Counted from the stretch's first letter, positions 35,575 through 45,181 are shown. The stretch is 64,000 bases of DNA from Deltaproteobacteria bacterium (GCA_016709225.1 JADJEE010000002.1:1426001-1490000), one strand, 5' to 3'. Made by a program: numbers and translations. The notes: generated by a model from the letters alone, not told the origin.

Positions 35575-36075
35575 CTACCGCGGGCGCGTCGCGGATTTCG
35601 TCCGGCGCGGCGGGGTCGTCCGAGCGCTGGCCTGCGAGGATGGACGAGCCGCGCGCGAGGATGCGGCGGACGACGACGCGCCCCGTGACGCACGCGTCGG
35701 TGCCACCAGTGCGAACGCCTCGCGCACGAGCGCCTCGACCGCGCGCCAGTCGGGCGAGTCGTCGAGCACGGCGGCGACCCAGCCGCGATGACCGACGTAC
35801 GGCGGCCGGAAGTAGCGCGCGGGCTCGGCCGCGACCAGGGCCTCCTGCTGATCCATCGTGGCGGCGAGCCACACCGAGATGTGCGGCGCACCGTGGTGGT
35901 GATCGTCGAACATCGCGAACACCTTGCCCTTGGGTCCGCGAAACCACGTCGGCTCGCCGTGGGAGAGCTTCTCCAGCGCGCCCGGTTGCGCGAGACAGAT
36001 CGCGCGGAGCTTCGCGAGCACGTGCTCGCGCGTGGTGGGGGCAGCCCGCTGGATCGACGCCGAACGCTGGGTCAC
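35575..36075 (-). CDS. MmcQ/YjbR family protein with Ser/Arg-rich tail
   Basis: A 166-residue protein from a GTG start. The MmcQ fold is evident: LEKLSHGEPTWFRGPKGKVFAMFDDHHHG, HISVWLAATMDQQEAL, YFRPPYVGHRGWVAAVLDD and WRAVEALVREAFALVAP. The last 40 residues are a Ser/Ala/Arg tail (RASRGASSSAASSRAARPSS), unlike the Lys-rich tail of the family member at 15243-15746. Role unknown. Confidence 0.83.
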   Translation of the reverse strand: MTQRSASIQRAAPTTREHVLAKLRAICLAQPGALEKLSHGEPTWFRGPKGKVFAMFDDHHHGAPHISVWLAATMDQQEALVAAEPARYFRPPYVGHRGWVAAVLDDSPDWRAVEALVREAFALVAPTRASRGASSSAASSRAARPSSQASARTTPPRRTKSATRPR

Positions 36076-36129
36076 GACCCGTCGAGCCTACGCCCCGGCC
36101 ACTGCCCGTCGCCCTCGGGGATCCACCCT

Positions 36130-36177
36130 GCCAGGATTGTGTTGATCTTTACTAGCAATGTGAGGTATTGGTTCAAA
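36130..36177 (+). promoter_or_regulatory. AT-rich leader before the DUF2330 gene
   Basis: A short stretch rich in A/T (with TTGATC at 36142-36147) precedes the DUF2330 gene and stands out in an otherwise very GC-rich window. TTGATC could serve as a -35 element, but no good -10 is seen at the right spacing (36165-36171 reads GTATTGG). A ribosome-site-like GAGGT ends 11 nt before the ATG. Confidence 0.35.
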
Positions 36178-37956
36178 ATGCGACTTCTTGGTACCGCGTC
36201 GGTGTTGGCTAGTTCGCTGGCTGTGCTGTTCTCCGGCACCGAGGCCGAGGCCTGCGGCGGCACCTTCTGCGACGCGGGGCCCAACCTCGACGTCGTCGAT
36301 CAGGCCGCCGAGACCGTGGTGTTCGTGCGCGACGGCGCCTACGTCGAGGCGCACATCCAGATCGCGATCGACCCCAACACCGACGCGCAGAAGTTCGCGT
36401 GGCTACTGCCGATGCCCGCGGTGCCGGAGTTCCAGGTCGGCTCGCAGCCGCTGTTCGACGCGCTGCTCTCCAACACCACGCCGCTGTTCGGCACCAACGG
36501 GCCCTACTGCGGTGCAGGCGACGAAGGCGGGGGGTTCATCCAAGACCCCGACGGAAGCGGCGCCAGCGTCGATCCCGAGGTCCAGACCACCAGCGTCGGC
36601 GCGTTCGAGGTGACGGTGCTGCAAGGCGGCACGGTCGATGGCGTGATGACGTGGCTCGGCGACAACGGCTACGAACAGGACCCCGCAGCCGCGCCCATCC
36701 TCGACAGCTACCTCGCCGATGGTCACGTGCTGGTCGCGTTCCGCTTGCTGCCGTCCGCGGACGTGGGCGAGGTGCATCCGATCGTGCTGCGCTACCTCGG
36801 CGACGAGCCGTGCGTGCCGCTGCGCCTGACCGCGATCGCGGCGAAGGACGACATGGCCGTGCGGGTGTTCATGCTCGGCGACGAGCGCTGGGCGCCGCTC
36901 AACTATCAGCACGTCGTGCCCAACCCGCTGCGCTTCCGCTGGTCCTACAGCGGGCCCGAGTACGCCGACGTCATCACCCAGGCGGTCGATGCCGCCGAGG
37001 GCGGACATGGCTTCGTCACCGAGTATGCCGGCGACTCGGCCCTCATCGACGACTCGGCCCTGTGGGCCGCAACCTGGGACGCCGATGCGTTCGTCGCGGC
37101 GGCCGCGATCGACGTCGTCCACCTGCTCAACGATCAGCAGCTGGCCAACTGCACCCGCAACGGACCTTGCTTCGTCGGCCACCCGGTGGTGGTGGGCATG
37201 CTGCGCAAGTACCTGCCGGCGCCAGCGGACGTGGCCGAGAACGACTTCTACCGCTGCCTGTCGTGTTACGCCGACCAGACCGACTTCCCGCTGTGGGACG
37301 GCCCTGCGTTCGCCAACGAGATGCGCGACCGCGTCATCGCGCCCGGCCTGCACGCCAAGGATCTGCTCGGCGCGTGGCCCTACCTCACGCGCATGTTCAC
37401 GACCATCTCACCCCACGAGATGACGCTCGATCCGACCTTTCAGCCCGCGCCCGATCTGCGGGAGGTCGGCAACGTCTCGGTGGCGACCGTCGAGTGCGTC
37501 GAGTGCGACGCGGACCTGGACGCGATCGCGACCCTGGCCGACGGTCGCCAGGTCTACCTCGATGACGGGACGTGGCCCGCCTTCGACGCCGGCATGCCGT
37601 ACGCGGAGCGCATCGAGGACATCCCGCCCAAGGGCGCGCCGATCGTGGTGGTCGACAATCGCCCGCTCATCGATGACGCGCTCGACGCGTGGAACGACGC
37701 GCACGAGTGCATGCCGCCGGACGGCACCGCCGACACCGGCACCGGCGGTCCCGGTGGACCGGGCGGGACGGGTGGCTCGGGCATCCCGGGCGACGATGGC
37801 GGCACCAGCGGTGGCACGCAGGGCAGCGACGGCACCGCCGAGAACGCGGACACGCTCGGGCGCGGTTGCTCGTGCGACGCGGGGGCACCGCTCGACCCCC
37901 GCGGCGGCTTCGCGGCGTTGATGCTGCTCGCGCTGCGGCGTCGTCGTCGCGCGTGA
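36178..37956 (+). CDS. DUF2330 protein with MYXO-CTERM sorting tail
   Basis: A 592-residue exported protein (signal LLGTASVLASSLAVLFSGTEAEA). Right after the signal is ACGGTFCDAG, then VDQAAETVVFVRDGAYVEAHIQI and FAWLLPMPAVPEF, which identify DUF2330. Several Cys pairs (ECVECDADLD, CLSCYADQTD) suggest disulfides. Residues 520-565 are a Gly/Thr/Pro linker, then the MYXO-CTERM tail: a Cys motif (GCSCDAG), hydrophobic FAALMLLAL and Arg5-Ala. This tail is processed for surface display in myxobacteria. Target function is unknown. Confidence 0.93.
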   Translation: MRLLGTASVLASSLAVLFSGTEAEACGGTFCDAGPNLDVVDQAAETVVFVRDGAYVEAHIQIAIDPNTDAQKFAWLLPMPAVPEFQVGSQPLFDALLSNTTPLFGTNGPYCGAGDEGGGFIQDPDGSGASVDPEVQTTSVGAFEVTVLQGGTVDGVMTWLGDNGYEQDPAAAPILDSYLADGHVLVAFRLLPSADVGEVHPIVLRYLGDEPCVPLRLTAIAAKDDMAVRVFMLGDERWAPLNYQHVVPNPLRFRWSYSGPEYADVITQAVDAAEGGHGFVTEYAGDSALIDDSALWAATWDADAFVAAAAIDVVHLLNDQQLANCTRNGPCFVGHPVVVGMLRKYLPAPADVAENDFYRCLSCYADQTDFPLWDGPAFANEMRDRVIAPGLHAKDLLGAWPYLTRMFTTISPHEMTLDPTFQPAPDLREVGNVSVATVECVECDADLDAIATLADGRQVYLDDGTWPAFDAGMPYAERIEDIPPKGAPIVVVDNRPLIDDALDAWNDAHECMPPDGTADTGTGGPGGPGGTGGSGIPGDDGGTSGGTQGSDGTAENADTLGRGCSCDAGAPLDPRGGFAALMLLALRRRRRA

Positions 37957-37963
37957 CTGCGGC
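37946..37963 (+). repeat. MYXO-CTERM 3'-end motif, copy 1
   Basis: The tail codons, stop and following bases here read GTCGCGCGTGACTGCGGC. A closely similar sequence, GTCGCGCGTGACCGCAAC, occurs at 43674-43691 and 45224-45241, where no intact gene ends. The similarity extends past the stop codon. Confidence 0.5.
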
Positions 37964-38072
37964 GAGATCGCTCCGACCGAACCGAGGGCAGCTGATCCTG
38001 CAGTTCGACGCAGGCCCTGGCGATTTTCGCCCGCGAGTGATCGAACCGCGGCGTCGGGCATCTACCGCGTCG

Positions 38073-39701
38073 ATGCAACTGCGTGGACGTCGTGGCCCCC
38101 TCGTGTCGTTGCTGCTCGGGCTCTGCGTTGCGTGCGGCGGTGATGACGCGGGTGCCGGTGGTTCGGAGTCGTCATCGAGCACGAGTGGTGGTCCGTCGGC
38201 GACGACCGGGCCGCTGACGACGACCAGCACCGGTGCGGACGCCTCGAGCGACGAAGGCACGCAGACCGATCCGGACGGCTCGACGGGCGCGCCGGTCGAC
38301 GACCCAGGCGTGGCGCCGAGCTGTGCCGCGTGCTCCCTCTCGTTGCCTTCGACCATCGGCGTACCGAAATCGCAGCTGCTCAACCCGGGCCGCAGCGCGG
38401 GCGAGACCGGGGATGGTCGGATCATCGCCGCCACGCATGACTACGACCAGGCGGTGTTTGCCGGGGTGCTCGACCCCGACGCGGGTACATGGACCTCGTC
38501 GATCGAGCTGCGCGATCCCGGCCCGTGGAACGAAGAGCAGTACACCGAGCTGCGCGTCGTCGCGACCGAGGACGGCGCCGTCGTGCTCGAGCATGCGAAC
38601 GGCGATCTCTTTGCGCATCGTCTCGCTGGCGAGGTGTGGACGCACGTCGAGCTGACCGACATCCCCGGGTTTCGCTACATCGCCGATCACGAGCTGCTCG
38701 CCGACGGCCGCATTGCGGTCCTCGTGCGCTCGAACGCTGCGTGGGATCAGCCCGAGCAACTCACGCTCGCGTACTTCGACGTCGCGACCGAGCTGTGGGA
38801 GGTCGATCCCTTCGAGCTCGTCGCGAGCCCCGTCGGTTCAGCCGACGCCGCCGAGCTGATCGTCGACTCGGGCGACGGCGACATCTACGTCGGGTACGTC
38901 ACCGGACCGGCGACAGGCGTCTATCCGCGCAGCGGCGCGGTGAAGCGGCACGATGCCGCGACCGGCGAATGGACGAACCTGTGGGGCTACGAGGGCTACA
39001 TCTTCTGGATCTCGATGCGCGAGCTCGAGCCCGCCGAGGTGGTGTTTTCGCCGGTGACCACCACGGACATTCCCGAGCAGACCTACTTCATCGCAGCCGA
39101 CGGCACGCTCGGCCCCGCGATCGAAATGCCGTACCCACAGGACTACGCGGGCGGCACGATGCGACGCGTGTACTTCGGCAACGAGAGCGAAGGAGGCGCG
39201 GCGGCCGACACCCTCAACTATCACACGTACACGCGCGAGGACGTCGTCGGCGAGACCGATGTCCTCGATGTGTATGGCTCGACTGCGGCCGTCGACGCAT
39301 GGAGCGCGAGGACACTCGCAATCGGCGGACGCGGCTACGCGTTGTGGTCGACTGCCGGAGGTCCACCGTCGTTGCGCGTCGCGACGCACGACGACGAGCA
39401 CGGCTGGACCGACTCGATCATCCTCGGCACGCCGAACGCTCCGATCGGTCCCACGCAGCTGGCCGCGCACCCCAACGGCGACGCGTTCGCGGCGTGGTCA
39501 CCCACGTGCAACGATGGGCCGTGCGGCGCAAGTGACCCGACGGTCGTCGCGGCCTACACGGCTGCCGACCATTGCTGGCACACGGGTACGGAGGTCGACG
39601 GCGGCGCCGATGCCTACGGCTACGGGTTCGCAGCGCTCGCGGGCTTCGTCGTCACGACCGTCGGCAACGGCTATCAAGCGCGCACGCTCGTCTGCGGCTA
39701 A
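38073..39701 (+). CDS. Propeller-like lipoprotein of unknown function
   Basis: A 542-residue lipoprotein (MQLRGRRGPLVSLLLGLCVAC). A Ser/Thr/Gly linker (residues 22-75) precedes a domain built of beta-strands with repeated Asp/Gly turns, including RIIAATHDYDQAVFAGVLD, LLADGRIAVLVRS, VDSGDGDIYVGYVTG, GGRGYALWSTAGGPPSLRVA and HPNGDAFAAWSPTCNDGPCG. This resembles a beta-propeller, but no family was recognised with certainty. Conserved Cys in the C-terminal half may form disulfides. It follows the DUF2330 gene by 116 nt on the same strand. Confidence 0.75.
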   Translation: MQLRGRRGPLVSLLLGLCVACGGDDAGAGGSESSSSTSGGPSATTGPLTTTSTGADASSDEGTQTDPDGSTGAPVDDPGVAPSCAACSLSLPSTIGVPKSQLLNPGRSAGETGDGRIIAATHDYDQAVFAGVLDPDAGTWTSSIELRDPGPWNEEQYTELRVVATEDGAVVLEHANGDLFAHRLAGEVWTHVELTDIPGFRYIADHELLADGRIAVLVRSNAAWDQPEQLTLAYFDVATELWEVDPFELVASPVGSADAAELIVDSGDGDIYVGYVTGPATGVYPRSGAVKRHDAATGEWTNLWGYEGYIFWISMRELEPAEVVFSPVTTTDIPEQTYFIAADGTLGPAIEMPYPQDYAGGTMRRVYFGNESEGGAAADTLNYHTYTREDVVGETDVLDVYGSTAAVDAWSARTLAIGGRGYALWSTAGGPPSLRVATHDDEHGWTDSIILGTPNAPIGPTQLAAHPNGDAFAAWSPTCNDGPCGASDPTVVAAYTAADHCWHTGTEVDGGADAYGYGFAALAGFVVTTVGNGYQARTLVCG

Positions 39702-39903
39702 CGCGGCCATCACTCGCGTCGACACCGGGGTCTGGTTCCGATCGCGAGACCTCGCAGCATGCCGAAGTCGGCTCGCGCCTGTGCACCACGGGCAGCGGCG
39801 GCTCGCCGGGGCGCGAGCGGCCGCCCGGAGACCCGCCGCCGGCGTCGCGCGTTCGTGCGACCATCGTCCCGCCGACGCGGGGCCCCGCGAACGCCGAGCT
39901 CCC

Positions 39904-41352
39904 ATGCGAGTGCGCCTCACCCTCACCGTGCTGGTCGCCGCGGCCGTGTCGATGTCCGCGGGCGGCGGCGAGCCCTACCCGCGCGCAGTGCCCGAGGCGT
40001 CGCCGGCAGCGGTGGAACCCTTGCCCGTCGCCGACGCCCCGTGGAGCGACGCGCCGTGGAGTGACGCGTGGCTGCTGTCGTTCACCGACGCGTACCTGCA
40101 CGACGGTGAGGCGCGCCGCGCCGCGGTGCTGCAGTCGCTGCGCAACCCCGACAACCTGTACGGCAAGCTGCGCGTCGCGTCGTATGCCCGCGTCGACACT
40201 GGCTGGGACGCGCTGCCGACGTGGAACCCACGAACGGTGGTGCTCACAGACGCCGAGCTCGAGACGCTGCAGGCGCGCGGCACCGTGCGCCTGCCCGACG
40301 ACGCCGCGCCGCTGTGGGACGGCGAGACGCCCGACACCATGGCGCAGTGGGTCGCGCTCGGGCGCCGCGTGTTCTTCACCTACCCGTTGCGGCCCGAGGC
40401 CGCGGCCGCGCACGCGCTCGCGGTGGCCCGTGCCGACGCGATCGGGCTGCGCCGCGATCCCGCCGCCGGTGACGGTGGCGTGGTGCCGGGCGTGGTCGCG
40501 TTCGCCGACGTCGACGGCGACACCAAGGTCGGGATCACCTGCGCCCTGTGCCACACCGCGCTCGAGGACGGTGCGCTGGTCGTCGGCCGGGCACGGCGCG
40601 AGCTCGACTACGGCGCGATGCGCCTGGCGTGGCACCGTGATCTCGGCGACGCGATCGATCCGCGACTCGCCGCTCGACTCGCGAGCTGGGGCCCCGGCCG
40701 CGCCGACATCACCGAGGACGACGACGCCGATCCGGTCGCGATCCCCGATCTGTGGCGATTGCGATCGCTACGAGCCCTGACCCAGGCGGCGACCATCGTC
40801 CACGATCGCCGCGACGGCAGCGCCACGCCGCTGGTGCTCGCGATCCGCCAGGAGACCCAGTACATCCACGCCAACGGTGAGCGTACGCGGCCGCCCCGGG
40901 AGCTCGCGTGGGCGCTGGCGATGTTCCTGTACTCGCTCGACGCGCCGCCGATCGCCGACGCGGCGATCTCGGCAGGCGCTGGGGACGACGCCCGGATCGC
41001 CCGCGGCCGCGCGGTGTTCGAGGCCCACTGCCTCGACTGCCACGGCGACGAGGCCCGCAGCGGCGTGCCCGTGTCGGCGCGGCGTGTCGGCACCGATCCC
41101 GCGCTGGCGAACGGCACCTCGCGCGGCACCGGGCTGTACCGACCCGCGCCGCTGGTCGGCGTCACCGCGGCCGCGCCGTACCTGCACGACGGCAGCGTCG
41201 CGACGCTCGACGATCTGTTCGACCGCGCGCGCCTGCAGCCCGGGTTCGCCCGCGGCGCTCGGGGCCCTGGTGCGGTGCCCGGCCACGCCTACGGCACGAA
41301 GCTCTCCGCGCACGATCGCGACGCACTGGTCGCGTGGCTGCGCACGCAGTGA
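39904..41352 (+). CDS. Di-heme c-type cytochrome
   Basis: A 482-residue exported protein. Two heme-binding motifs are present, CALCH (about residue 220) and CLDCH (about residue 379). The second is followed by a cytochrome-c-like domain with GDEARSGVPVSARRVGTDPA and a Met-free acceptor region AAPYLHDGSVATLDDLFDRA, as in the C-terminal half of di-heme peroxidase-like enzymes. An APWSDAPWSDAW duplication lies near the N-terminus. The likely role is periplasmic electron transfer or peroxide reduction. Confidence 0.88.
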   Translation: MRVRLTLTVLVAAAVSMSAGGGEPYPRAVPEASPAAVEPLPVADAPWSDAPWSDAWLLSFTDAYLHDGEARRAAVLQSLRNPDNLYGKLRVASYARVDTGWDALPTWNPRTVVLTDAELETLQARGTVRLPDDAAPLWDGETPDTMAQWVALGRRVFFTYPLRPEAAAAHALAVARADAIGLRRDPAAGDGGVVPGVVAFADVDGDTKVGITCALCHTALEDGALVVGRARRELDYGAMRLAWHRDLGDAIDPRLAARLASWGPGRADITEDDDADPVAIPDLWRLRSLRALTQAATIVHDRRDGSATPLVLAIRQETQYIHANGERTRPPRELAWALAMFLYSLDAPPIADAAISAGAGDDARIARGRAVFEAHCLDCHGDEARSGVPVSARRVGTDPALANGTSRGTGLYRPAPLVGVTAAAPYLHDGSVATLDDLFDRARLQPGFARGARGPGAVPGHAYGTKLSAHDRDALVAWLRTQ

Positions 41353-41376
41353 TGCTCACACCCCGAGGAGACCGCC

Positions 41377-42117
41377 ATGCGAACGACCACGATCCCCTGC
41401 CTCATCGCCCTTGCCCTCGCGGCGTGCACGTCGCTCGACGCGCGCGAGCCGAACCAGGCGCTCGCGCCGGCGAACACCACCGACACCGATCCCAAGCCCG
41501 AGGGCAAGACCGCCCCCAAGCCGAAGCCGCCCGAGCCGGTCGCGAGCGCGGTGCAGATCGCCATCGCCTCGGTGACGCTCGACGAGGACTGCCCCGATCC
41601 CGAGCCGGCGGCGAACCCGTCGCCGTCGACCCCGGCGGCGCGCAGCGAGGACGTGCCACCGCCTCCGCCGGCCAAGCGCTCGCCACCGATGCCGCCGCGT
41701 CCGGGCGAAGCGCCCTCGGCGGTGGCGTACCGCCGCGCGTGCCAGCCCTCGACGCTGCAGCTGCGCTTCACCAACACCGGCAAGGCCACCGCCGCGGTGC
41801 GCATCGCGACGATCCAGCTCCACGACGTGCGCGGCAAGGGCCTGCTCGCGTCCGTCGCCGCGCGGCTGCCTTCGGCGTTCAGCGATGCGGGCGCATACAC
41901 GCCGTGGGACGAGCGGCTCGCCGCGGGCGCCGAGTTCCACGCCAGCTATCGACTCACGCCGCCCGACTGGTCCGCGGTCGAGGCCAAGCTCGGCGGCGGC
42001 ACCTCGCGCGGCCGCGAGCTCGAGCTCGAGGTGACCTTCGAGATCGACGGCAAGCCGAGGACCGTGCGCTCGCCCGCCTTCAGCCGGCCGCCCGAGATCA
42101 TCATGCCCCCGACGTGA
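41377..42117 (+). CDS. Lipoprotein of unknown function
   Basis: A 246-residue lipoprotein, MRTTTIPCLIALALAAC, with a GAGGAG site before its ATG, lying 24 nt after the cytochrome gene, so it is probably on the same transcript. A Pro/Lys-rich linker (about 30-60 and 85-115) frames a beta-sandwich-like domain: CQPSTLQLRFTNTGKATAAVRIATIQLHDVRGK and FEIDGKPRTVRSPAFSRPPEI. This resembles Ig-like or intracellular-multicopper-type beta domains, but no family was recognised. Role not assigned. Confidence 0.72.
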   Translation: MRTTTIPCLIALALAACTSLDAREPNQALAPANTTDTDPKPEGKTAPKPKPPEPVASAVQIAIASVTLDEDCPDPEPAANPSPSTPAARSEDVPPPPPAKRSPPMPPRPGEAPSAVAYRRACQPSTLQLRFTNTGKATAAVRIATIQLHDVRGKGLLASVAARLPSAFSDAGAYTPWDERLAAGAEFHASYRLTPPDWSAVEAKLGGGTSRGRELELEVTFEIDGKPRTVRSPAFSRPPEIIMPPT

Positions 42118-42251
42118 CGCCGGGCCGCGGGTCGATCCCGAGGCGCGCCGATCGTGGTCGTCCATCATCGCCCGCGCATCGTCACCGTCGAACACGGCCA
42201 GCGCCCGATGATGGCGCGGTCATCGGGCACCGCCAGTCCGGCGGCTGCGCG

Positions 42252-43472
42252 TCACCAGAACAGGTTGTAGTCGCCGGGCGCGGTCTGCATCTCCTCGAGC
42301 ACGATGGTGTAGCGGCCAGCGGGCAACCACACCGCCTCGGCGTCGAAGTCGACCCGTCGTCCCAGGCCGAACTCATCGACCCCGCGCAGATAGAAGATCC
42401 CGTTGCTGGTGAGGTTGACGCCCGAAAATGGCGTGCCGGCAGGGGCCGACTGCGGGCACCCGAACGTCACCAGGTCCGTGTCGATCTCCACGCGCGTGTC
42501 CGTGGTCAGCTCGAACACCGCAGGGTCGCGGGTGTAGGTCAGATCCGAGGGGCCGCAACGCTTGCGAGCCTTGGCCTTCGGCGTGCGCGTACCGCCGAAC
42601 TGGACGGCGGGTTGGGTGTTGCTCATGGTGCTGGACGAGCTCGACGAGGCACTCGAGCTGCTGCCCGTGAGCCGCGGTCCAGCGGTCTGCGTCGGGCACG
42701 TCGACGACGTCGCCGCGACGACTTTCAAGTCGAAGGTCTTCTCGGTGCGCCCCCACAGGCCGAGCGTGCCGTGGAAATCGCCGAGCGGGGCATCGGCGTC
42801 GACGCTGAGCATGTATTCGACGCACCCGGGCGCCTGACATGGTGACGCCGGGTGGGGTTGTCGACGTGTGGCCGTGATGCGGCCGTCGCTGAACGAGATG
42901 CGATCGGCGAGCGCGACGTTCTCACCCTGGATGATCAGATCGGACAGGCCGGTCTGGGTGCAGCTGGTCGACACCGCGCGATGGACCTCGCGGGACGACG
43001 ATGCATCGACCCACACGCCGGAGATGCCGAATCGCGGGGTCGTCTTGTCTTTGCAGTCCTGGCGAGGATTGAACGTCACGGTCTGGAACTCGAACGTCGG
43101 ACACTTTTGGGTGCCGCCGTCGTTGGTCCGACCCGCGGGACCGAGGCAGATGGTCTCGGCCTTGCAGAACTCAGCCGAGCCGAGCTTGTTCGAGATCTTG
43201 ATCGAGCACTTGTCGTGGCTGCCGTTGGTGAACGCGAAGCCCGCAGTCCCCGACGGAACCGGCGCCGACGGCTTGGGGCCGTAGCCAGGTGGCCACTGGT
43301 TGCACGTCACGTCGCAGTAGGGGTCGCCCAGCGAGGCGACGACCTTGGTGACCTTCTTCGCAGTGGTCGGCAGCAGGTCGCACGCGTCGCGTGCGTCGGC
43401 TGTGCTGGCGGCCAACGAGATCGACACGGCGACGACGAACAGGGATGCAACGCGGATGAATGAGGACGACAT
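42252..43472 (-). CDS. Secreted Cys-containing protein of unknown function
   Basis: A 406-residue exported protein with a cleavable signal (VASLFVVAVSISLAASTADA). It contains about 15 Cys (CDLLPTTAKKV, YCDVTCNQWPPG, KCSIKISNK, CKAETICLG) and repeated beta-rich segments. The stretch LSDLIIQGENVALADRISFS with a following GVEYMLSVDADAPLGDFHGTLGL looks like an IPT/TIG-type fold. A Ser-rich linker (SSSSASSSSSSTM, about residue 260) separates the halves. Convergent with the gene at 41377. No known family recognised. Confidence 0.68.
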   Translation of the reverse strand: MSSSFIRVASLFVVAVSISLAASTADARDACDLLPTTAKKVTKVVASLGDPYCDVTCNQWPPGYGPKPSAPVPSGTAGFAFTNGSHDKCSIKISNKLGSAEFCKAETICLGPAGRTNDGGTQKCPTFEFQTVTFNPRQDCKDKTTPRFGISGVWVDASSSREVHRAVSTSCTQTGLSDLIIQGENVALADRISFSDGRITATRRQPHPASPCQAPGCVEYMLSVDADAPLGDFHGTLGLWGRTEKTFDLKVVAATSSTCPTQTAGPRLTGSSSSASSSSSSTMSNTQPAVQFGGTRTPKAKARKRCGPSDLTYTRDPAVFELTTDTRVEIDTDLVTFGCPQSAPAGTPFSGVNLTSNGIFYLRGVDEFGLGRRVDFDAEAVWLPAGRYTIVLEEMQTAPGDYNLFW

Positions 43473-43609
43473 CGTGGGCTCCCGACGCGGGCTCACAGCG
43501 GCGCGCGATCGCGCCGCTCGGCCTCGCTCGACTGGGATGGTTGCACGACCGCGGCGGATGTTGCGACGGGCGTCGCGATCCGGGCGTATCCGCCGAAGCG
43601 GCCCACGAG

Positions 43610-43684
43610 CACGCCGGCGTGCAATCCCGCGGCGGCTTCGCGGCGTCCATCCTGCTCGCGCTGCGCCGTCGTCGTCGCGCGTGA
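43610..43684 (+). pseudogene. Orphan MYXO-CTERM tail remnant
   Basis: In the plus frame the segment reads SRGGFAASILLALRRRRRA and then a stop, the end of a MYXO-CTERM sorting domain, but nothing upstream in that frame is a plausible gene, and it overlaps the antisense promoter region of the preceding gene. It looks like the 3' end of a gene whose body has been lost. An 18-base 3' flank is shared with a second, weaker remnant at 45182-45241. Confidence 0.55.
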
Positions 43685-43757
43685 CCGCAACACCTTGGCG
43701 CCATGTAGCGGTCCGCAGACGCTCGACCTCGCCCTCGACGGGTGCGACCCTGAAACG

Positions 43758-44585
43758 GTGCCCCGCGTCGATGGCTCTGCGGCCCTGCTCGCGCCGCTCG
43801 TGCTCGCCTGTTCGGCGCTGTTGCTCGCCTGCACGCCGCCCGCCCGCGTCGCGCGCCCCAAGCCCCCGGCGGCATCCCGCCCGCAACTCGTCGACGCCGC
43901 AGCGGGCGCGTCGCGAATCACCGTGCAGGTGCGAGATCACCAGGCCCGCGCGCCCGCGCCCTCGATCGCCGTCGACATGAGTTGCGGCGGCACCGAGGCG
44001 TTCGCGGCCACCGGCGACGACGGTCTCGCCACGTTCGTCGGCCTGCCGAACGGCGAGTGCGTGGTGGGGGTGCACGACCCGGCCGCGCGCCACGCGAGGC
44101 AACTGGTGCTGGTGGTGCCGCGAGGCGGCGAGGCGTTGTTGCAGCAGACGGTGTTCGCGGCATCACCACGCGTGGCACCGCGCGGCCCCGCGACGGCGCT
44201 CCCGCCCGATGTCGCACTGCGCGTGACGGCGAGCGGGTGTCTGGGGTCTTGCTTGTCGTACGAGCTCGACGTCGATGAGCACGGGCGCGTGCACGGGCGC
44301 GACGACGACACTGTCCACGACTGGCGGCTCGATCGCGCCACGCTCGCGCGCGCGCGCCGGCAGGCGCGACGCCTCGCCGACGGCCCGTCGTACGACGCCC
44401 AGGCCGCCACCGACGGGCGTTGGCGTCATGTGGCGGTACGCGTCGGCGACGCGGTCGCGTTCCAACACCAATACAGCCACGACTTCCGCCTGCCGCCGCG
44501 GGTGCGGGCGCTGGCGCGTCGGCTCGAGCGTACGCTGCGGATCCATCAGCACCTCGGTCGAACGAGCGAGCGCGACCGATCCTAG
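43758..44585 (+). CDS. DUF6438-like lipoprotein
   Basis: A 275-residue lipoprotein from a GTG start (MPRVDGSAALLAPLVLACSA and on to LLLAC). A carboxypeptidase-regulatory-like fold follows the linker: ITVQVRDHQARAPAPSIAVD and GDDGLATFVGLPNGECVVGV. The C-terminal half fits DUF6438: LRVTASGCLGSCLSYELDVDEHGRVHG, then LADGPSYDAQAATDGRWRHVAV. DUF6438 domains carry a GxCxxxCPxY-like core, here CLGSCLSY. The protein probably sits in the outer or inner membrane; partner unknown. Confidence 0.7.
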   Translation: MPRVDGSAALLAPLVLACSALLLACTPPARVARPKPPAASRPQLVDAAAGASRITVQVRDHQARAPAPSIAVDMSCGGTEAFAATGDDGLATFVGLPNGECVVGVHDPAARHARQLVLVVPRGGEALLQQTVFAASPRVAPRGPATALPPDVALRVTASGCLGSCLSYELDVDEHGRVHGRDDDTVHDWRLDRATLARARRQARRLADGPSYDAQAATDGRWRHVAVRVGDAVAFQHQYSHDFRLPPRVRALARRLERTLRIHQHLGRTSERDRS

Positions 44586-44673
44586 GAAGAGCACCTCGCC
44601 GCGGGCATCAGCGATGCGTTGCAGGTCATCTCGATCACATGCGAGCTGCACGAGTGATCGGCGCGGTCGAGAC

Positions 44674-45039
44674 TCAGAAGTAGTGGGTGTACGGGGCCCG
44701 GAACGACGTGGCATCGTCGTCGGCGACCGCGAGCGACAGATCGATCTCGCGCCCCGCGTCGGTCGACAGGACGAGCACGTCGTCGACCCCGAGCGCGGGT
44801 GCGGTCACGCCGAGCGATCCCTGCACCGGCGAGCCGTCGAGCCACAAGCTCGCTTCGGGCGCGGCTTCGACGAAGCCGGGCAAGAACGCGACCTCGCCGG
44901 TGCGCGCGTCATAGTGGCCGACCACGTCGTGGATCCCTGCGACGACCACGGCCAGCCGTGCCTGATCGTCGTGGGTGGTGGATGCCGCGGCGCATGCCAG
45001 GGGCAGACCGAGGCCGAGGGCGAGAATCGAGCGAGGCAT
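44674..45039 (-). CDS. Small lipoprotein or secreted protein
   Basis: A 121-residue protein with signal MPRSILALGLGLPLACAAAS (lipobox LAC). The mature part has a repeated beta-strand pattern: LAVVVAGIHDVVGHYDARTGEVAFLPGF, ASLWLDGSPVQGSLGVTAP, DVLVLSTDAGREIDLSLAVADD. No family recognised. Codon use matches the surrounding genes. Its start is chosen because MPRS opens a clean signal; longer open frame upstream is GC-driven. It is convergent with the DUF6438 gene and divergent from the kinase. Confidence 0.6.
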   Translation of the reverse strand: MPRSILALGLGLPLACAAASTTHDDQARLAVVVAGIHDVVGHYDARTGEVAFLPGFVEAAPEASLWLDGSPVQGSLGVTAPALGVDDVLVLSTDAGREIDLSLAVADDDATSFRAPYTHYF

Positions 45040-45181
45040 CGCGCACGAGGTTAGTCGCACGCGGCTCGACCGTCCAACCGTCGACGGCTCCGGCTCGGCC
45101 GCGCTACGCATGTCTCGCACGGGGTTGCGCAGTCCGGCGAGCTCGATCCCTGGTGGCAGCCGACGCAGGTGTTGTCGTTCA

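Noticed and set aside
42162..42214. 9-bp inverted repeat between convergent genes (CCATCATCG ... CGATGATGG)
   Set aside because: The loop is 35 nt and there is no T-run, so it is weak as a terminator; left out.
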